A stretch of 64,000 nucleotides of DNA from an uncultured Bacteroidales bacterium (GCA_900318175.1 ONJQ01000002.1:124001-188000), one strand, 5' to 3'. Shown: positions 24,490-34,810, numbered from the stretch's first letter. A program made the numbers and translations. Notes: a model not told the origin generated them from the letters alone.

Positions 24490-25482
24490 ATGTTTATCGG
24501 TGAAATCATCTCCCTTTTTGTGGCCTTGTCGTGGACGGTCACAGCCCTCTTTTCCGAGGTGGCATCCAAGCGCATGGGCTCGTTGCCGCTGAATGTGGTA
24601 CGCATGGTCATGTCGCTGACTTTCCTGGCCCTCACCCTCTGGCTTTTCATGGGTGTGCCGTGGCCGCGCTATGCCGACGGGCAGACGTGGCTGTGGCTCC
24701 TCCTCTCCAGCGTGGTGGGGTACGTGATAGGCGACTACTGCCTTTTTCAAGGCTATATAGCCATTGGCTCCCGCTTCGGGCAGCTTTTCATGACCCTCTC
24801 CGCCCCCACCGCAGCCATCACGGGGTGGCTGCTCATCGGCGAGCAGATGCGCCCCTTAGCCATTCTTGGCATGTGCGTGACACTGACGGGCATAGGGCTC
24901 TCCATCCTCTCAAAGCGGGATGCCCCTGCGGACAACGCACACCATGCGCCGCAGCTGAAGCTCAATCTCCCCAAGCGTGGGATAGTCTATGCCAGCCTTG
25001 CCGGCATCTGCCAAGGCGGCGGACTGGTGCTGAGCAAGATAGGCCTGAAGCACTACAATGCCGCCCTCCTTGCCGTCGGGTTGGACGGGCAGGCCGTGGT
25101 GCCGGACGCGCTGCTGCCCATGCCACTGTACATCAGCGTCCCCTTTGCATCGACGATGATACGCGCCACCATGGGACTGACGGGTTTTATGGCGCTGCTC
25201 CTGCTGCTTGAGAAAGACGGACTTGCAAAGCTCCGCCACGCCGTGCGCGACCGCAAAGCCATGTGGTGCGCCTTCGGGGCAACGCTCTTCGGCCCCTTTG
25301 TGGGCACCAGCATGTCGCTGCTGGCCACCATGTACACCTCCACAGGCATTGCCCAGACCCTTTTCGCCCTCACTCCCATACTCATCATCGCACCCGCCGC
25401 CTGGCTTTTCCACCAGCGCGTCACACCACGCGAAATAGGACCCAGCCGCATGAGCCGGAAGGGAAGCTACATCGTGAACTGA
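24490..25482 (+). CDS. DMT-superfamily (EamA) transporter with altered C-terminus
   Basis: 330 residues, mostly hydrophobic helices, in two EamA repeats separated by a hydrophilic segment (about 140-158, KRDAPADNAHHAPQ). The first helix contains EIISLFVALSWTVTALFSE. It is an inner-membrane drug/metabolite-type transporter of unknown substrate. After WLFHQRVTPREI the frame ends with a hydrophilic tail (GPSRMSRKGSYIVN) where the last EamA helix would be expected. A second copy of the 3' end at 27169-27316 also lacks it. The last bases overlap a relic of the convergent DUF5686 gene, a result of the duplication described under 25338-25542. Confidence 0.85.
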   Translation: MFIGEIISLFVALSWTVTALFSEVASKRMGSLPLNVVRMVMSLTFLALTLWLFMGVPWPRYADGQTWLWLLLSSVVGYVIGDYCLFQGYIAIGSRFGQLFMTLSAPTAAITGWLLIGEQMRPLAILGMCVTLTGIGLSILSKRDAPADNAHHAPQLKLNLPKRGIVYASLAGICQGGGLVLSKIGLKHYNAALLAVGLDGQAVVPDALLPMPLYISVPFASTMIRATMGLTGFMALLLLLEKDGLAKLRHAVRDRKAMWCAFGATLFGPFVGTSMSLLATMYTSTGIAQTLFALTPILIIAPAAWLFHQRVTPREIGPSRMSRKGSYIVN

Positions 25483-25542
25483 AGGCAGACCTTGATGGCG
25501 TGTGGCGAGACGCCTTCGTCCAAGTAGGTGAGCCGCCGCACG
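25338..25542. repeat. Duplicated flank, left copy
   Basis: Direct repeat of 27169-27404. It contains the 3' end of the transporter gene and, on the minus strand, the last 25 codons of the DUF5686 gene (stop at 25467-25469), here cut off from the rest. The copies are nearly identical except for a 5-nt versus 36-nt segment after the shared CACGCGAAAT. The two copies bracket the ATPase gene. Confidence 0.92.
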
Positions 25543-25710
25543 GCCACTAAGAATTCCAGATTGGGGACGTGTGATAATTGAATAATCTTATTGCCATTCT
25601 CTATAACCATCCAGATTCTTTCATAGAAAGATTATCCATGCTTGCCAAAGCCATGTTAGCCTATAACCTTTCAAGTCAGAAAGTGGTGGTCACGGCCATA
25701 GGAAGTCACT

Positions 25711-27069
25711 CTACATTTCATCCATACTCAATCCCGCCATCTTGACCTCCTTGCTGCGATACTGGTGACGTTGCATCATCTCCACCTTCTCTTTCAGCCG
25801 TTCGGAACTGATTTTCTTCTGATTACGCTTCACTTCGTAGGCCTCTACTTCTCCCTCCAAGGTCTCTGCGACAATATCTATCTCAAACTCGTCGCTCTTC
25901 CCTTCAGCGTTGACACCACCGGGTTTCCACCAGCCACCGATAATCTTATAACGGCAGCTCTCCATCATCTTTTGCCTGAACCACCGCTCCAGCGCGATGC
26001 CCGAGAATGTCGGGTAGTCGTCCACCATGATTTTCTCCAGTGCTGGCATGTTCTGTATCTCTATCAGCGACGAATATCGATGGATATACCTGAACCAGAA
26101 TCGGAAGAAGTTGTCTTGAATCTCGTAGCGCACCGTCTGGCTGCCCTCTTTTGCGCCCACAGGCCTCTTCTTCTTGATGATGCCGTATTTCTCTTCCAGC
26201 ATCTTCAACTGTCCACCCAGGCTGCTCACGCCCAGCGACGCCTCTATCTCGCTCTGCGTCACGTCGCCGTGCGCTATTTGGTCCAAAATGCTGAAATAGG
26301 TGCCGTACTGTTTGCCGAACTCCTGCACCAGAACCGACTTTCCCTCTTCAATAAAATAGCTGTCTCCGCCCGAGCATACATAGTGCAGCATCTTCTTCAC
26401 ATTGGTGCAGCGGTTGTTCATCAACTGCTCGACATATCGTGCCACACCACCCGTGATAGTCCAAAGTGCCAGCAAATCCTCGTTGGTATAGTCAGTCTTA
26501 TAGTCACCCAGAATCTCCCGCATTGTCTTTGTCGTAAACGGCTGTAGTTTGATGGTGCAGTCGTCGCGTCCAAACAGCGGCTGCTCCTCGTCCTTGAAAA
26601 TCTTCTCTATCATGCTGAAGATGCTGCCCGACACAATCAGACACACATTCGTCTCCTTCTTGTATCTGTCCCACAAATCCTGCATGTCGCTGAACACCCC
26701 GGCATTCACATATTCAAACTCCTGGAATTCGTCAATAAACAGCGTGAAACGCCGCCGCTTGCCAATTTCCAGTAGCAGCTGTAACAAGTCCCGAAAACCT
26801 GTGATACCCTCCGGCACATACTCATCCAATTTTGATCGCACCTCTTCGCAGTAAGTCTTCACCAATGCAGCCTCCGTTTTGCGGCCCACAAAGAAATAAA
26901 GGCTTGGAGCTATCTCTTTCGTTTCCTCCATAAGACGGTACACCAAACTTGTCTTGCCTACGCGCCTTCTGCCTGTCAGCACCACAAATCTGCTATAGTC
27001 CTCATAGGCTTGCCCCTGCATTTCCTGCAGTCTATGCATCTCCAATTCCCTGTCGTAAAACTTCTTCAT
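25711..27069 (-). CDS. ATP-binding protein, archaeal ATPase / DUF234 type
   Basis: 452 residues. The AAA-type ATPase domain has Walker A GRRRVGKT (33-40) and Walker B LFIDEFQEF with Asp113-Glu114. A sensor-like segment VSGSIFSMIEKI follows, then a winged-helix region (about 270-330). The C-terminal DUF234-like domain contains EFEIDIVAE (Asp398) and EVKRN (Glu412, Lys414), the acidic/Lys pattern of PD-(D/E)XK nucleases. Members of this family are very common in Bacteroidales and archaea and often occur in several copies; their function is unknown. The gene lies between two copies of a ~200-bp flank and is oriented opposite to the transporter, which suggests it arrived as an inserted unit. Confidence 0.88.
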   Translation of the reverse strand: MKKFYDRELEMHRLQEMQGQAYEDYSRFVVLTGRRRVGKTSLVYRLMEETKEIAPSLYFFVGRKTEAALVKTYCEEVRSKLDEYVPEGITGFRDLLQLLLEIGKRRRFTLFIDEFQEFEYVNAGVFSDMQDLWDRYKKETNVCLIVSGSIFSMIEKIFKDEEQPLFGRDDCTIKLQPFTTKTMREILGDYKTDYTNEDLLALWTITGGVARYVEQLMNNRCTNVKKMLHYVCSGGDSYFIEEGKSVLVQEFGKQYGTYFSILDQIAHGDVTQSEIEASLGVSSLGGQLKMLEEKYGIIKKKRPVGAKEGSQTVRYEIQDNFFRFWFRYIHRYSSLIEIQNMPALEKIMVDDYPTFSGIALERWFRQKMMESCRYKIIGGWWKPGGVNAEGKSDEFEIDIVAETLEGEVEAYEVKRNQKKISSERLKEKVEMMQRHQYRSKEVKMAGLSMDEM

Positions 27070-27118
27070 ATCTTCATTCTTTTATAGCCGTAAATTTTAC
27101 CGCCATTAAATTTCGATA

Positions 27119-27126
27119 CAAAAGTA
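27119..27126 (-). promoter_or_regulatory. -7 box TACTTTTG of the ATPase gene
   Basis: TACTTTTG on the minus strand, 50 nt before the ATG at 27069, inside the inserted unit. No good TTTG box at the usual spacing. Confidence 0.45.
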
Positions 27127-27168
27127 CAACTTTTTTCTCACATGAAAGAAAAAACTTCAAAAAAAACG

Positions 27169-27404
27169 CTCCACAGGCATTGCCCAGACCCTTTTCGCCC
27201 TCACTCCCATACTCATCATCGCACCCGCCGCCTGGCTTTTCCACCAGCGCGTCACACCACGCGAAATTTCTTTATCTAAGACCGATTACGAATTGAAAGA
27301 GGGTACAGCCGCATGAGCCGGAGGGGAGCTACATCGTGAACTGCAGGCAGACCTTGATGGCGTGTGGCGAGACGCCTTCGTCCAAGTAGGTGAGCCGCCG
27401 CACG
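27169..27404. repeat. Duplicated flank, right copy
   Basis: Direct repeat of 25338-25542. On the plus strand it holds an orphan 3' fragment of the transporter gene (frame ending TPREISLSKTDYELKEGTAA, stop at 27314-27316). On the minus strand it holds the authentic 3' end of the DUF5686 gene. Confidence 0.92.
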
Positions 27405-29911
27405 TAGTCGATGCGGATGAGTTTCAGGATGTTCTCTATGCCTATGCTGTATTCCATATAGGGCGTGTTGGTCAGGAAGCTGGCCCCTGCGGGCAGCTGG
27501 TAAAGCCCCATATGGCCATTGGCGGGATTGTTCACGTCCGACATGCTGCCGTAAAGCAGATTGAACCCTAACACCTCGCGGAAGCGCAACCGCTTGATGA
27601 GCGGAATGTGGTTGAGGATGAGCCCCTTCATGTGGTAGGTGGCAAAAAGTGAGACGTAGCGGTCCATGATAAACTCCATGGGCTTCATGGTATTGAACGA
27701 GTTCTGCGACAAGAAGAGGCTGCTGTTTCCGTTGGGGATAAACAATTTGGGCATGGGCACCTGGTTCCACACTATGCCCACCTGCGCACGCACGTCTAAA
27801 TAGCCGAGGGCGGCAAACCACAGCCTGTTGAAGGCATTGAGGGCGGAGCGGTTGTAGTAGAACCCATCCAGTATGCCCATCTCGTGGCTGAGGGTGATGA
27901 CCGTGGCATTGCTGGACAGGTTGAGCAGCGAGTTCTGGCCTGTGCGTCCGCTGCCGACAAGGGTGCCGGGCGTGAAGGAGAGGTTTGTGGCCCACTGAGC
28001 ATAGACGATGCTCTCGACACGTTCCGTGCCGCTCGGTGTGAGACGGTAGTAGTTCAGCAGCCCTGTGGGCCGTATGTGTTGGGCGCCCACCCATGTATCC
28101 AGGTCGATGAAACTGGGCCAGTTTTTCCGCAGTCGAAGCTGGACGTCGGCCACATACTGCGCCGGGACCTCCTTGTTGTTCCACATCAGTATGTTGTCGC
28201 GGTCGTATTGGTCGAACGAGAGGCCCGGCGACTCGATGTCGTAGCCGGCATGGAGGGTGATGTAGCCCACAGGGCTCTCCTTGGGGAAACGGCGCTTGGG
28301 GGCAAACGTGTGAATCAGGTTCAGGTTGAATTTCACCTGCTTGTCTTTGAAGCCGTAGGCCACATAGCCATCAAAGAAATTGCGGTTGTTAAGCCGCGCA
28401 CGGCTCATGCCGCCCACCCTGAGGCGCAAACCCTCCGTGCCGTTGTGGCTCACCATGTTGTAGATGGGGCCGATGTCAAAGCGGCTGGAATCGCGCGAGG
28501 AGTGGGTGGGGACGTAGCCCGACAGCAGGGCCTCGACAGTCTTGATGGTGTAGCGGACCGACGGGATGCGCATCAACTCGTAGCGCATGCTATCCAGAAA
28601 GGTTTCGGCCAGCGTCAGCTGCACCGGGCGCAGGGCGTTCCATTCTTTGCGGAACATCTTGTGCGCATCGGGATGCACAGCGTAGGAAGAGAGGGACGTG
28701 AAAAGGCTGTCAGGTTGGGGAATGAGCGTGTCGAACGAGTAGTCGTAGTAGAGCTGCATCTGGTGTGCATAGATCTGACGCAACCGTTTCCCTACATAGA
28801 AACGGCCGTAGGTGTCGGTGCGTGTGGGCAGATAGCGTCCTGCGCTGTCGCGCTCGAAGGTCTGCATGACATTCAGGTCGCGCACAAAGTTCAAATCCAC
28901 CGCCTCCGGCACACGCATTGTGCAACGCTTCACGGCATAGCTGCTGTCGCAGACTATATACATCGTGCCCACAAAGCCAAAGTTTCCTTTGCTCGACGGC
29001 ACGAAGGACAACTCGATGCAGCGTTGCCCGTCGACCTCAACGGTGTCGGTGATGTAGTAATGGTAAAAGGTGGTGGCCAAGATGGTGGAGAGTGGGCTCA
29101 CAAAGCGCACGGACATGAGGGCAATCTCGTTGTCGAAGATGTCGATGGTGGGGAACAGTGCGCCCAAGTCGTCGTCCAATCCCTCCTGCGACATGTTCAC
29201 ATCCACGCCGTCGGCACGGTAGGCCGTTGTCAGTGTGCGCAGGTTCTCATTGCGGTAGTTCTGCGACTGCATCCTTTCGCGGATGGAGAAATGAAGTATC
29301 TCGGCATTGTCGAACTCGGCGCGGTCAATATATTTCTCAACAAAAGCAAAGTGCTTCCAAAAGGCGTGATTTTCGAAGTCGGGATGGAACTGGTCCAGAC
29401 ACATATTCAACTTCTCAAAGACCCGGCGACTGAAGTGGTCGGAGGACAACACATTGTTAGCCCGTTTGTGTTCAATCACCCGTTTCACCAGCTCCACGGC
29501 GGGGTTGTTTTTCCGGCTGTAGCGGTCGCGCTTGCCCTTCTTGGCGGTGACGTTCACCGTTTGGAGGGTGGTCACTTCAGGCTCCATGCTCACCTTCAGA
29601 CGGTGGGAGCTTTTCTTTTTCAGCACAACGGTCTGCGGGCGGTAGCCCACCATGCGAAATTGCAGCACCGTGTCCTCCGCCGTCACACTCAGGTCGAAAC
29701 GGCCATTGATGTCGGACACCGTGCCATAGCCTCTGTCGCCGGGGTCGTCGGTCCGAGGCGGCACGGCAATCTGCACAAAGGCTAAGGGCTCTCCAGTGCT
29801 CCTGTCCGTTACCGTGCCCGAAACGGGAGCCACCGTGCGCTGCCCGAAGGCCGCAGCAACGCATCCCATGAGCATCAACAGCAGCACTGCCAACCGGACG
29901 CACAGAGACAC
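27329..29911 (-). CDS. DUF5686 / carboxypeptidase-regulatory-domain outer membrane protein
   Basis: About 861 residues from a GTG at 29911, which places a signal peptide (SLCVRLAVLLLMLMG) at the N-terminus. The frame stays open to an ATG at 30100, but that ATG lies upstream of the predicted promoter (30033-30040). After cleavage near AAAFGQ, a CarboxypepD_reg-like domain follows (VSGTVTDRSTGEPLAF, GTVSDINGRFDL). The rest is the long DUF5686 region with alternating polar and aromatic strands that end in a probable beta-barrel (last residues KVCLQFTM). The family is typical of Bacteroidetes; its role is unknown. The convergent transporter gene overlaps its 3' end, and the last 25 codons are duplicated at 25467-25542. 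Confidence 0.82.
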   Translation of the reverse strand: MSLCVRLAVLLLMLMGCVAAAFGQRTVAPVSGTVTDRSTGEPLAFVQIAVPPRTDDPGDRGYGTVSDINGRFDLSVTAEDTVLQFRMVGYRPQTVVLKKKSSHRLKVSMEPEVTTLQTVNVTAKKGKRDRYSRKNNPAVELVKRVIEHKRANNVLSSDHFSRRVFEKLNMCLDQFHPDFENHAFWKHFAFVEKYIDRAEFDNAEILHFSIRERMQSQNYRNENLRTLTTAYRADGVDVNMSQEGLDDDLGALFPTIDIFDNEIALMSVRFVSPLSTILATTFYHYYITDTVEVDGQRCIELSFVPSSKGNFGFVGTMYIVCDSSYAVKRCTMRVPEAVDLNFVRDLNVMQTFERDSAGRYLPTRTDTYGRFYVGKRLRQIYAHQMQLYYDYSFDTLIPQPDSLFTSLSSYAVHPDAHKMFRKEWNALRPVQLTLAETFLDSMRYELMRIPSVRYTIKTVEALLSGYVPTHSSRDSSRFDIGPIYNMVSHNGTEGLRLRVGGMSRARLNNRNFFDGYVAYGFKDKQVKFNLNLIHTFAPKRRFPKESPVGYITLHAGYDIESPGLSFDQYDRDNILMWNNKEVPAQYVADVQLRLRKNWPSFIDLDTWVGAQHIRPTGLLNYYRLTPSGTERVESIVYAQWATNLSFTPGTLVGSGRTGQNSLLNLSSNATVITLSHEMGILDGFYYNRSALNAFNRLWFAALGYLDVRAQVGIVWNQVPMPKLFIPNGNSSLFLSQNSFNTMKPMEFIMDRYVSLFATYHMKGLILNHIPLIKRLRFREVLGFNLLYGSMSDVNNPANGHMGLYQLPAGASFLTNTPYMEYSIGIENILKLIRIDYVRRLTYLDEGVSPHAIKVCLQFTM

Positions 29912-30032
29912 CACACTGCCCGCAGGAGTGCGCCCATAGGCAACCGCTGACGGATTGCCGCCCTTGCCTGTATTATGGAACAATTTGATAATAACCAACT
30001 TCTGCCTTGATTCACAAAAAACGTTTTCTGTG

Positions 30033-30040
30033 CAAAGATA
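30033..30040 (-). promoter_or_regulatory. -7 box TATCTTTG upstream of the DUF5686 gene
   Basis: The minus strand reads a T-run, GTG, TATCTTTG, CACA: the common Bacteroidales promoter form. It supports a translation start downstream of about 30025. Confidence 0.55.
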
Positions 30041-30253
30041 CACAAAAAAAAGGACATGCATAAAAAAGTATCCACGGCACTGGACTAATCCTCTTTGCAC
30101 AACAGCGTTGCACTTCGAGGTTGAATCTATAATCCATAAAGTTTAGAAATCTGGGCAATAAATATGCAATTCTGTCGTTAATTAGAAATAATTTGACCTG
30201 AACGGGATAGAGGACAGGCCGCTGGGCAGTCCCCTCCATCCGAAAGAGAAACA

Positions 30254-33200
30254 ATGAGTAAGGTGAACAAATATGCCGTGCGACGCATAGTCACGAGCCT
30301 TTTTCTGGGGCTCTATATTTTGATTGCGTTGCTCAACAGCACTGTGGTACAGTCGTACATCGGTGCTGCTGTGGGCAGCTATTTCTCCAATGAGTGGGGC
30401 GGAAAGGTGCGCATCGGTGCGCTCCATGCCAGCCCCATCAGCCATGTCATTCTGGACAAGATTGAACTCATCTCGCCCACCAACGACACCATCTTTATCG
30501 GCGACCGCATTACTTGCCGTTTCAAGCGTTTCCCCTTCCACAGCTCGGGGCTCTCGTTCCGTTCCGTGGAGCTTTGGAACGGTCGCTACCACTTCAGCTC
30601 CTTCCACACCGAGGACGGCCACTCGGAAATCAACCTGAACTACATCATCCATTATTTCGCCGAGCGGGCAACCCCCTCGGACGACGAGCCCGCCGGGCCG
30701 TTTGTCGTGGAGGTGGGCGAGCTGCGGATGCACAACATTGACTACATCCAAGACCTGCCCGAATCACCTAACAGGAAACACTATCCCCACGGCGTAGACA
30801 TTGCCCACATGCGCTATTGGGACATCAGCGGCGTGATACGCAACGTGCGCGTCGACGGCGACCACGTCAACGCCCGCATCGTCTCCCTCACCACCACGGA
30901 GGAGTCCGGGCTGCACATTGAGGACCTCTCCATGGATGCCGAGGTGAGCTCCCACGGCATCTATGCCACCAATCTGGACCTCCAGACTGCCGACAGCCGC
31001 GTGTTTATGGACGCACGGCTGGAATACGACGGCTGGGAGGAGATGAGCGACTACTGCAACACCGTGGTCCACGATGTGGTGCTGAAGGAGGGCACCGAAG
31101 TCAGCATGCGCGACGCCGTCTGGTGGGCACCCGTGCTGTGGGGGGCCGAGGTCAGCGCACGGCCACAGGGACATGTCTATGGCACCATTGCCGACATGAC
31201 CGCTGAGGGCATGGTCATCCAGTTCGGTGAGAACAGCAGCCTGCTGCTTGACGGACACATTGCCGGGCTGCCCCACATCGAGCAGACCACCCTCCACGCC
31301 ATCCTGCACCGGCTGCACACCAACTATGACGACCTGGCAGCCGTCCGTCTGCCGGACAGCATCCCCCTGCCACTGCCCGAAGTCCTGCGCAACATGGGAG
31401 CGATAGACCTCAGCGCCGAAGCCACTGGTGGCATGGCGGACATGGAGGCATGGCTCAATATGAACAGCTTGGTGGGCGACCTCGAAGCCCACGCCCGCAT
31501 GATGCACGACACGACGGGCGGTGGCTACAACTATTGGGGCGATGTCGACTCCCGCATGTTGGGCATCCGCTCCCTCCTACCCAACCAGTGGGTAGGCCGC
31601 ACTGGCATGCACCTCGCCTTCCAAGGTTCTGGCTTCGACCCCGCGACCATGAACCTTGCCGTGGACGGACGGCTATACAACACCCTGCTGCGAGGCCAGA
31701 CACTGGAGCGCACCTCCTTCTCGGCTGACATGTCCGGCGGGGTCGTCAACCTCGACGCCCAGCTTCACGACACGCTCATCCACCTCGACCTCTCGGCTCT
31801 CGCCGACCTCAAAGCCCACGACTACAAAGCCGACCTCCTGCTCAACTCTGCCCAACTGACCGCCCTGCACCTGATAAAAGCCGATTCCGCCGTGAGCCTC
31901 ACCACACGCCTCCGCGCCAATCTGGCTGGCGACAACCTGGAGTTGATGGCTGGCACCGTGACACTGGACAACACCCACCTGCAAATCGGCACCCGCCACA
32001 TGCATCTCAACCACCTTGCTCTGCAAGCCGAGTCGCAACCCGACGGCTACATTGCCTCTCAGCCAGACGCCGCACACAAGGCCAACCAGCAACCTTCCAC
32101 CTGGAAACATCTCTCCGTGGGATGCGACTGGGCCGAAGCCACCGTCGAGGGGCGCTTTGCTTACAACCACCTGCCCCTCATAGCACAGGACTTCTGCCAA
32201 CGCTTCCTGCCCACCTACTACAACCCCTACCCTCAAACCGACGACAACACCGACGGTCTCTATTCCCAACTTGCTGACTGCAACCTGAGCATCGAGCTGC
32301 AATGGACCGACCCAGAAGACTCCTTTGCCGACCTGATGCCCAACATCATGATAGCCGAAGGCACCCGCCTGCGCGGCAACTACAACTATGGCGAGACGCT
32401 GAAGCTCGTCCTCCAAAGCGATTCGCTCCGCATGGGCAGCCTCACCCTGCACGACGTCGGCCTCGATGCCGGCTCCGTGGGCGAGAGCTACCGCCTACGT
32501 CTTCAAGCCTCCGACGCCAAAGCCGGCTCCATGGCCCTGATGACCAACCCAGCCATTACCGCGGGCATGGGCAGCAGCCTCTCCACCCTTGCCCTCACTT
32601 GGGGCAACAGCATCGGACAACCACCTGCAAACAGCGGCGATTTAGAGTTGCTGCTTACCAGCACCATGTCGGGCAACAGAATCATGGTCACCAAACCCTA
32701 TTTCTACGTCATGGGGCAACAATGGATCGTGGTGTGCCCCAACGGCATACAGCTCGACCGTGAACATATCAGTGTCGACAACCTGAAGGTCTACGGTTTG
32801 GACGAGTCCGTACGCATCGATGCCGACATTGCCAGCAGCGGACAGTCAGCAACAGACCCCGCAAAGGATTATGTCCAAGCCAGTTTTGAAGACTTCTCCG
32901 TCGACAAACTCTGCGCCTTGCTCATGGCCGGAAGCCCCATGCAGGTTCAAGGCACATTGGACGGCAATTGCCGCGTGCAAGGGCTCAGCAGCAATCCACT
33001 CATCAATGCCAACCTGAAGGTTGATAACTTTGCCCTCAACAACATGCCGTTAGGCGACCTTTCCATCATCACTCACCAACAGCCCAACGACCCCCGCATG
33101 TACGTCGACCTCGTGGCCGATGCCAAAGACTACCAGCCCTTGTCGGTGAACGGATTCATCAATCCCACTGGCAAGCAGACGGAGCTCCAGTTCGACCTCA

Positions 33201-34771
33201 CCGCCGACCGACTGCCCCTCTCGGCTGCACGCCCATTGCTTGCCTCCGTGGCAGACCAGTTGGAAGGCTCCGTCGGTGGGCATGCCTCGCTGCGTGGCAC
33301 CACCAACAAGCTCGGCATCGAGGGTTCCCTCGGCATCAGCCAAGGGCTCATCAAACTGCATCCCACAGGCGTGGCCTATAGGATTAACGACTCTGTCAGA
33401 ATAGCAAACAACACACTCAATCTGCGTAACTTCATCCTCCGCGACCCAGAGAACAACACCGCCTACATCAACGGTACCATGACGCTCTTCCCCCAGCCCA
33501 CCCTCGCCATGCGGATGCATACCGACCGCATCATGGCACTCAATAAAGCCGCCCAAGGCGAGTCCTTCCACGGCAAGCTGATGGCCTCTGCCGACGCCGA
33601 CATCAATGGCCCGGTGAAGGCGCTGCAAGTTGCCGTACAAGCCACAGCACTCAATGGCAGCGACCTCTACGTCCCCATCAGCAACAAGAAAGTTGTCAGC
33701 GAAAACGAATACATCGTCTTCGTCTCACCCGCAGCACCTGCACGGCGCCAACGCACACCCTCACGCCCCAACAACAGCAGCATTAACCTTCAAGCCAATG
33801 TCTCCGTCACTCCGGGAGTCACCGTCCACCTGCCTATGGACTTCGAGCAGCTAACCGCCAACGTCACTGCCGTGGGACGGGGTGACATACAGGTCGTGAT
33901 GCGCAACGGCAAAGAGCCCAACATACTCGGTGATTACGAGTTCACCTCCGGCAACTTCTCCATCTCACTGCTGCAACTCCTCAACAAGACCTTCACCATA
34001 CAAGACGGAAGCACCCTCAACTTCCCCGGCAATATCAATGATGCCCGCTTCAACGTCAACGCCGTCTACTCGCAGCGTGTCAACCTCGCCACCCTGATGG
34101 GCAGCAATGCCTCCACCTCCACTTCCGACAGTTATGTGCAGGTGGAAGACATCATCACCCTTTCCGGCACACTTCAGGACCCCTCTATCAGATTCGACAT
34201 ACAACTGCCCAACGCCGAGCAGAGCGTTCATGACCAAGTCTTCACCTACATAGACAAAAACAATGAACGCGACATGCTCAACCAGTCCATCTCACTGCTG
34301 CTGCTCGGACGCTTCACACCCAGCGGCATTGCTGAGGGCGACGCCAACCTCTTCAGCGACGGCAGCAGTCTGAACCTCCTCACCTCTTCGGCAAGCAGCA
34401 TCGTTTCCAACATGGTCAAAGTTGTAGACGTGAACTTCAAATACCAAGCTGGCACCACCTCCAGCACGGGCAAGTTCGACGTCGGCATAAGCAAGCAATG
34501 GAACAAATTCTACTTCGAATCCACCTTCGGCTACGGCAACACCACCAACGAGATTGAAAACACCACACCCAACGTCCTCGTGGGCGACGTCGAGGCTGGC
34601 TACCGTTTCAACCCCTATTTCAACATCTATGGATTCCACCGCTCCAACACCAGCTTCTACACCCGCACCGAGATGCCCTACAAACAAGGCATTGGCATCA
34701 AACTAACCAAAGACTTCGACAACATCTACGACCTCTTCCCCTGGTTGCGCCGCAGACGGTTGGTATTCTGA
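30254..34771 (+). CDS. TamB-like translocation and assembly protein
   Basis: 1505 residues. An N-terminal signal anchor (about 12-32, SLFLGLYILIALLNSTVV) is followed by a very long run of short beta-strands. The C-terminal TamB/DUF490 domain contains ILGDYEFTSGNFSISLLQ, GSTLNFPGN, then NERDMLNQSISLLLLGRF and SIVSNMVKVVDVNFKY. TamB-like proteins bridge the inner and outer membranes and are linked to outer-membrane protein insertion or phospholipid transport. In Bacteroidetes they are usually near 1500 residues, as here. The divergent DUF5686 gene is also an envelope gene. The following LytTR gene starts 39 bp downstream. Confidence 0.9.
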   Translation: MSKVNKYAVRRIVTSLFLGLYILIALLNSTVVQSYIGAAVGSYFSNEWGGKVRIGALHASPISHVILDKIELISPTNDTIFIGDRITCRFKRFPFHSSGLSFRSVELWNGRYHFSSFHTEDGHSEINLNYIIHYFAERATPSDDEPAGPFVVEVGELRMHNIDYIQDLPESPNRKHYPHGVDIAHMRYWDISGVIRNVRVDGDHVNARIVSLTTTEESGLHIEDLSMDAEVSSHGIYATNLDLQTADSRVFMDARLEYDGWEEMSDYCNTVVHDVVLKEGTEVSMRDAVWWAPVLWGAEVSARPQGHVYGTIADMTAEGMVIQFGENSSLLLDGHIAGLPHIEQTTLHAILHRLHTNYDDLAAVRLPDSIPLPLPEVLRNMGAIDLSAEATGGMADMEAWLNMNSLVGDLEAHARMMHDTTGGGYNYWGDVDSRMLGIRSLLPNQWVGRTGMHLAFQGSGFDPATMNLAVDGRLYNTLLRGQTLERTSFSADMSGGVVNLDAQLHDTLIHLDLSALADLKAHDYKADLLLNSAQLTALHLIKADSAVSLTTRLRANLAGDNLELMAGTVTLDNTHLQIGTRHMHLNHLALQAESQPDGYIASQPDAAHKANQQPSTWKHLSVGCDWAEATVEGRFAYNHLPLIAQDFCQRFLPTYYNPYPQTDDNTDGLYSQLADCNLSIELQWTDPEDSFADLMPNIMIAEGTRLRGNYNYGETLKLVLQSDSLRMGSLTLHDVGLDAGSVGESYRLRLQASDAKAGSMALMTNPAITAGMGSSLSTLALTWGNSIGQPPANSGDLELLLTSTMSGNRIMVTKPYFYVMGQQWIVVCPNGIQLDREHISVDNLKVYGLDESVRIDADIASSGQSATDPAKDYVQASFEDFSVDKLCALLMAGSPMQVQGTLDGNCRVQGLSSNPLINANLKVDNFALNNMPLGDLSIITHQQPNDPRMYVDLVADAKDYQPLSVNGFINPTGKQTELQFDLTADRLPLSAARPLLASVADQLEGSVGGHASLRGTTNKLGIEGSLGISQGLIKLHPTGVAYRINDSVRIANNTLNLRNFILRDPENNTAYINGTMTLFPQPTLAMRMHTDRIMALNKAAQGESFHGKLMASADADINGPVKALQVAVQATALNGSDLYVPISNKKVVSENEYIVFVSPAAPARRQRTPSRPNNSSINLQANVSVTPGVTVHLPMDFEQLTANVTAVGRGDIQVVMRNGKEPNILGDYEFTSGNFSISLLQLLNKTFTIQDGSTLNFPGNINDARFNVNAVYSQRVNLATLMGSNASTSTSDSYVQVEDIITLSGTLQDPSIRFDIQLPNAEQSVHDQVFTYIDKNNERDMLNQSISLLLLGRFTPSGIAEGDANLFSDGSSLNLLTSSASSIVSNMVKVVDVNFKYQAGTTSSTGKFDVGISKQWNKFYFESTFGYGNTTNEIENTTPNVLVGDVEAGYRFNPYFNIYGFHRSNTSFYTRTEMPYKQGIGIKLTKDFDNIYDLFPWLRRRRLVF

Positions 34772-34810
34772 AACGATTGATAATTGTAATCATCTTGAAA
34801 CATACCTTGC

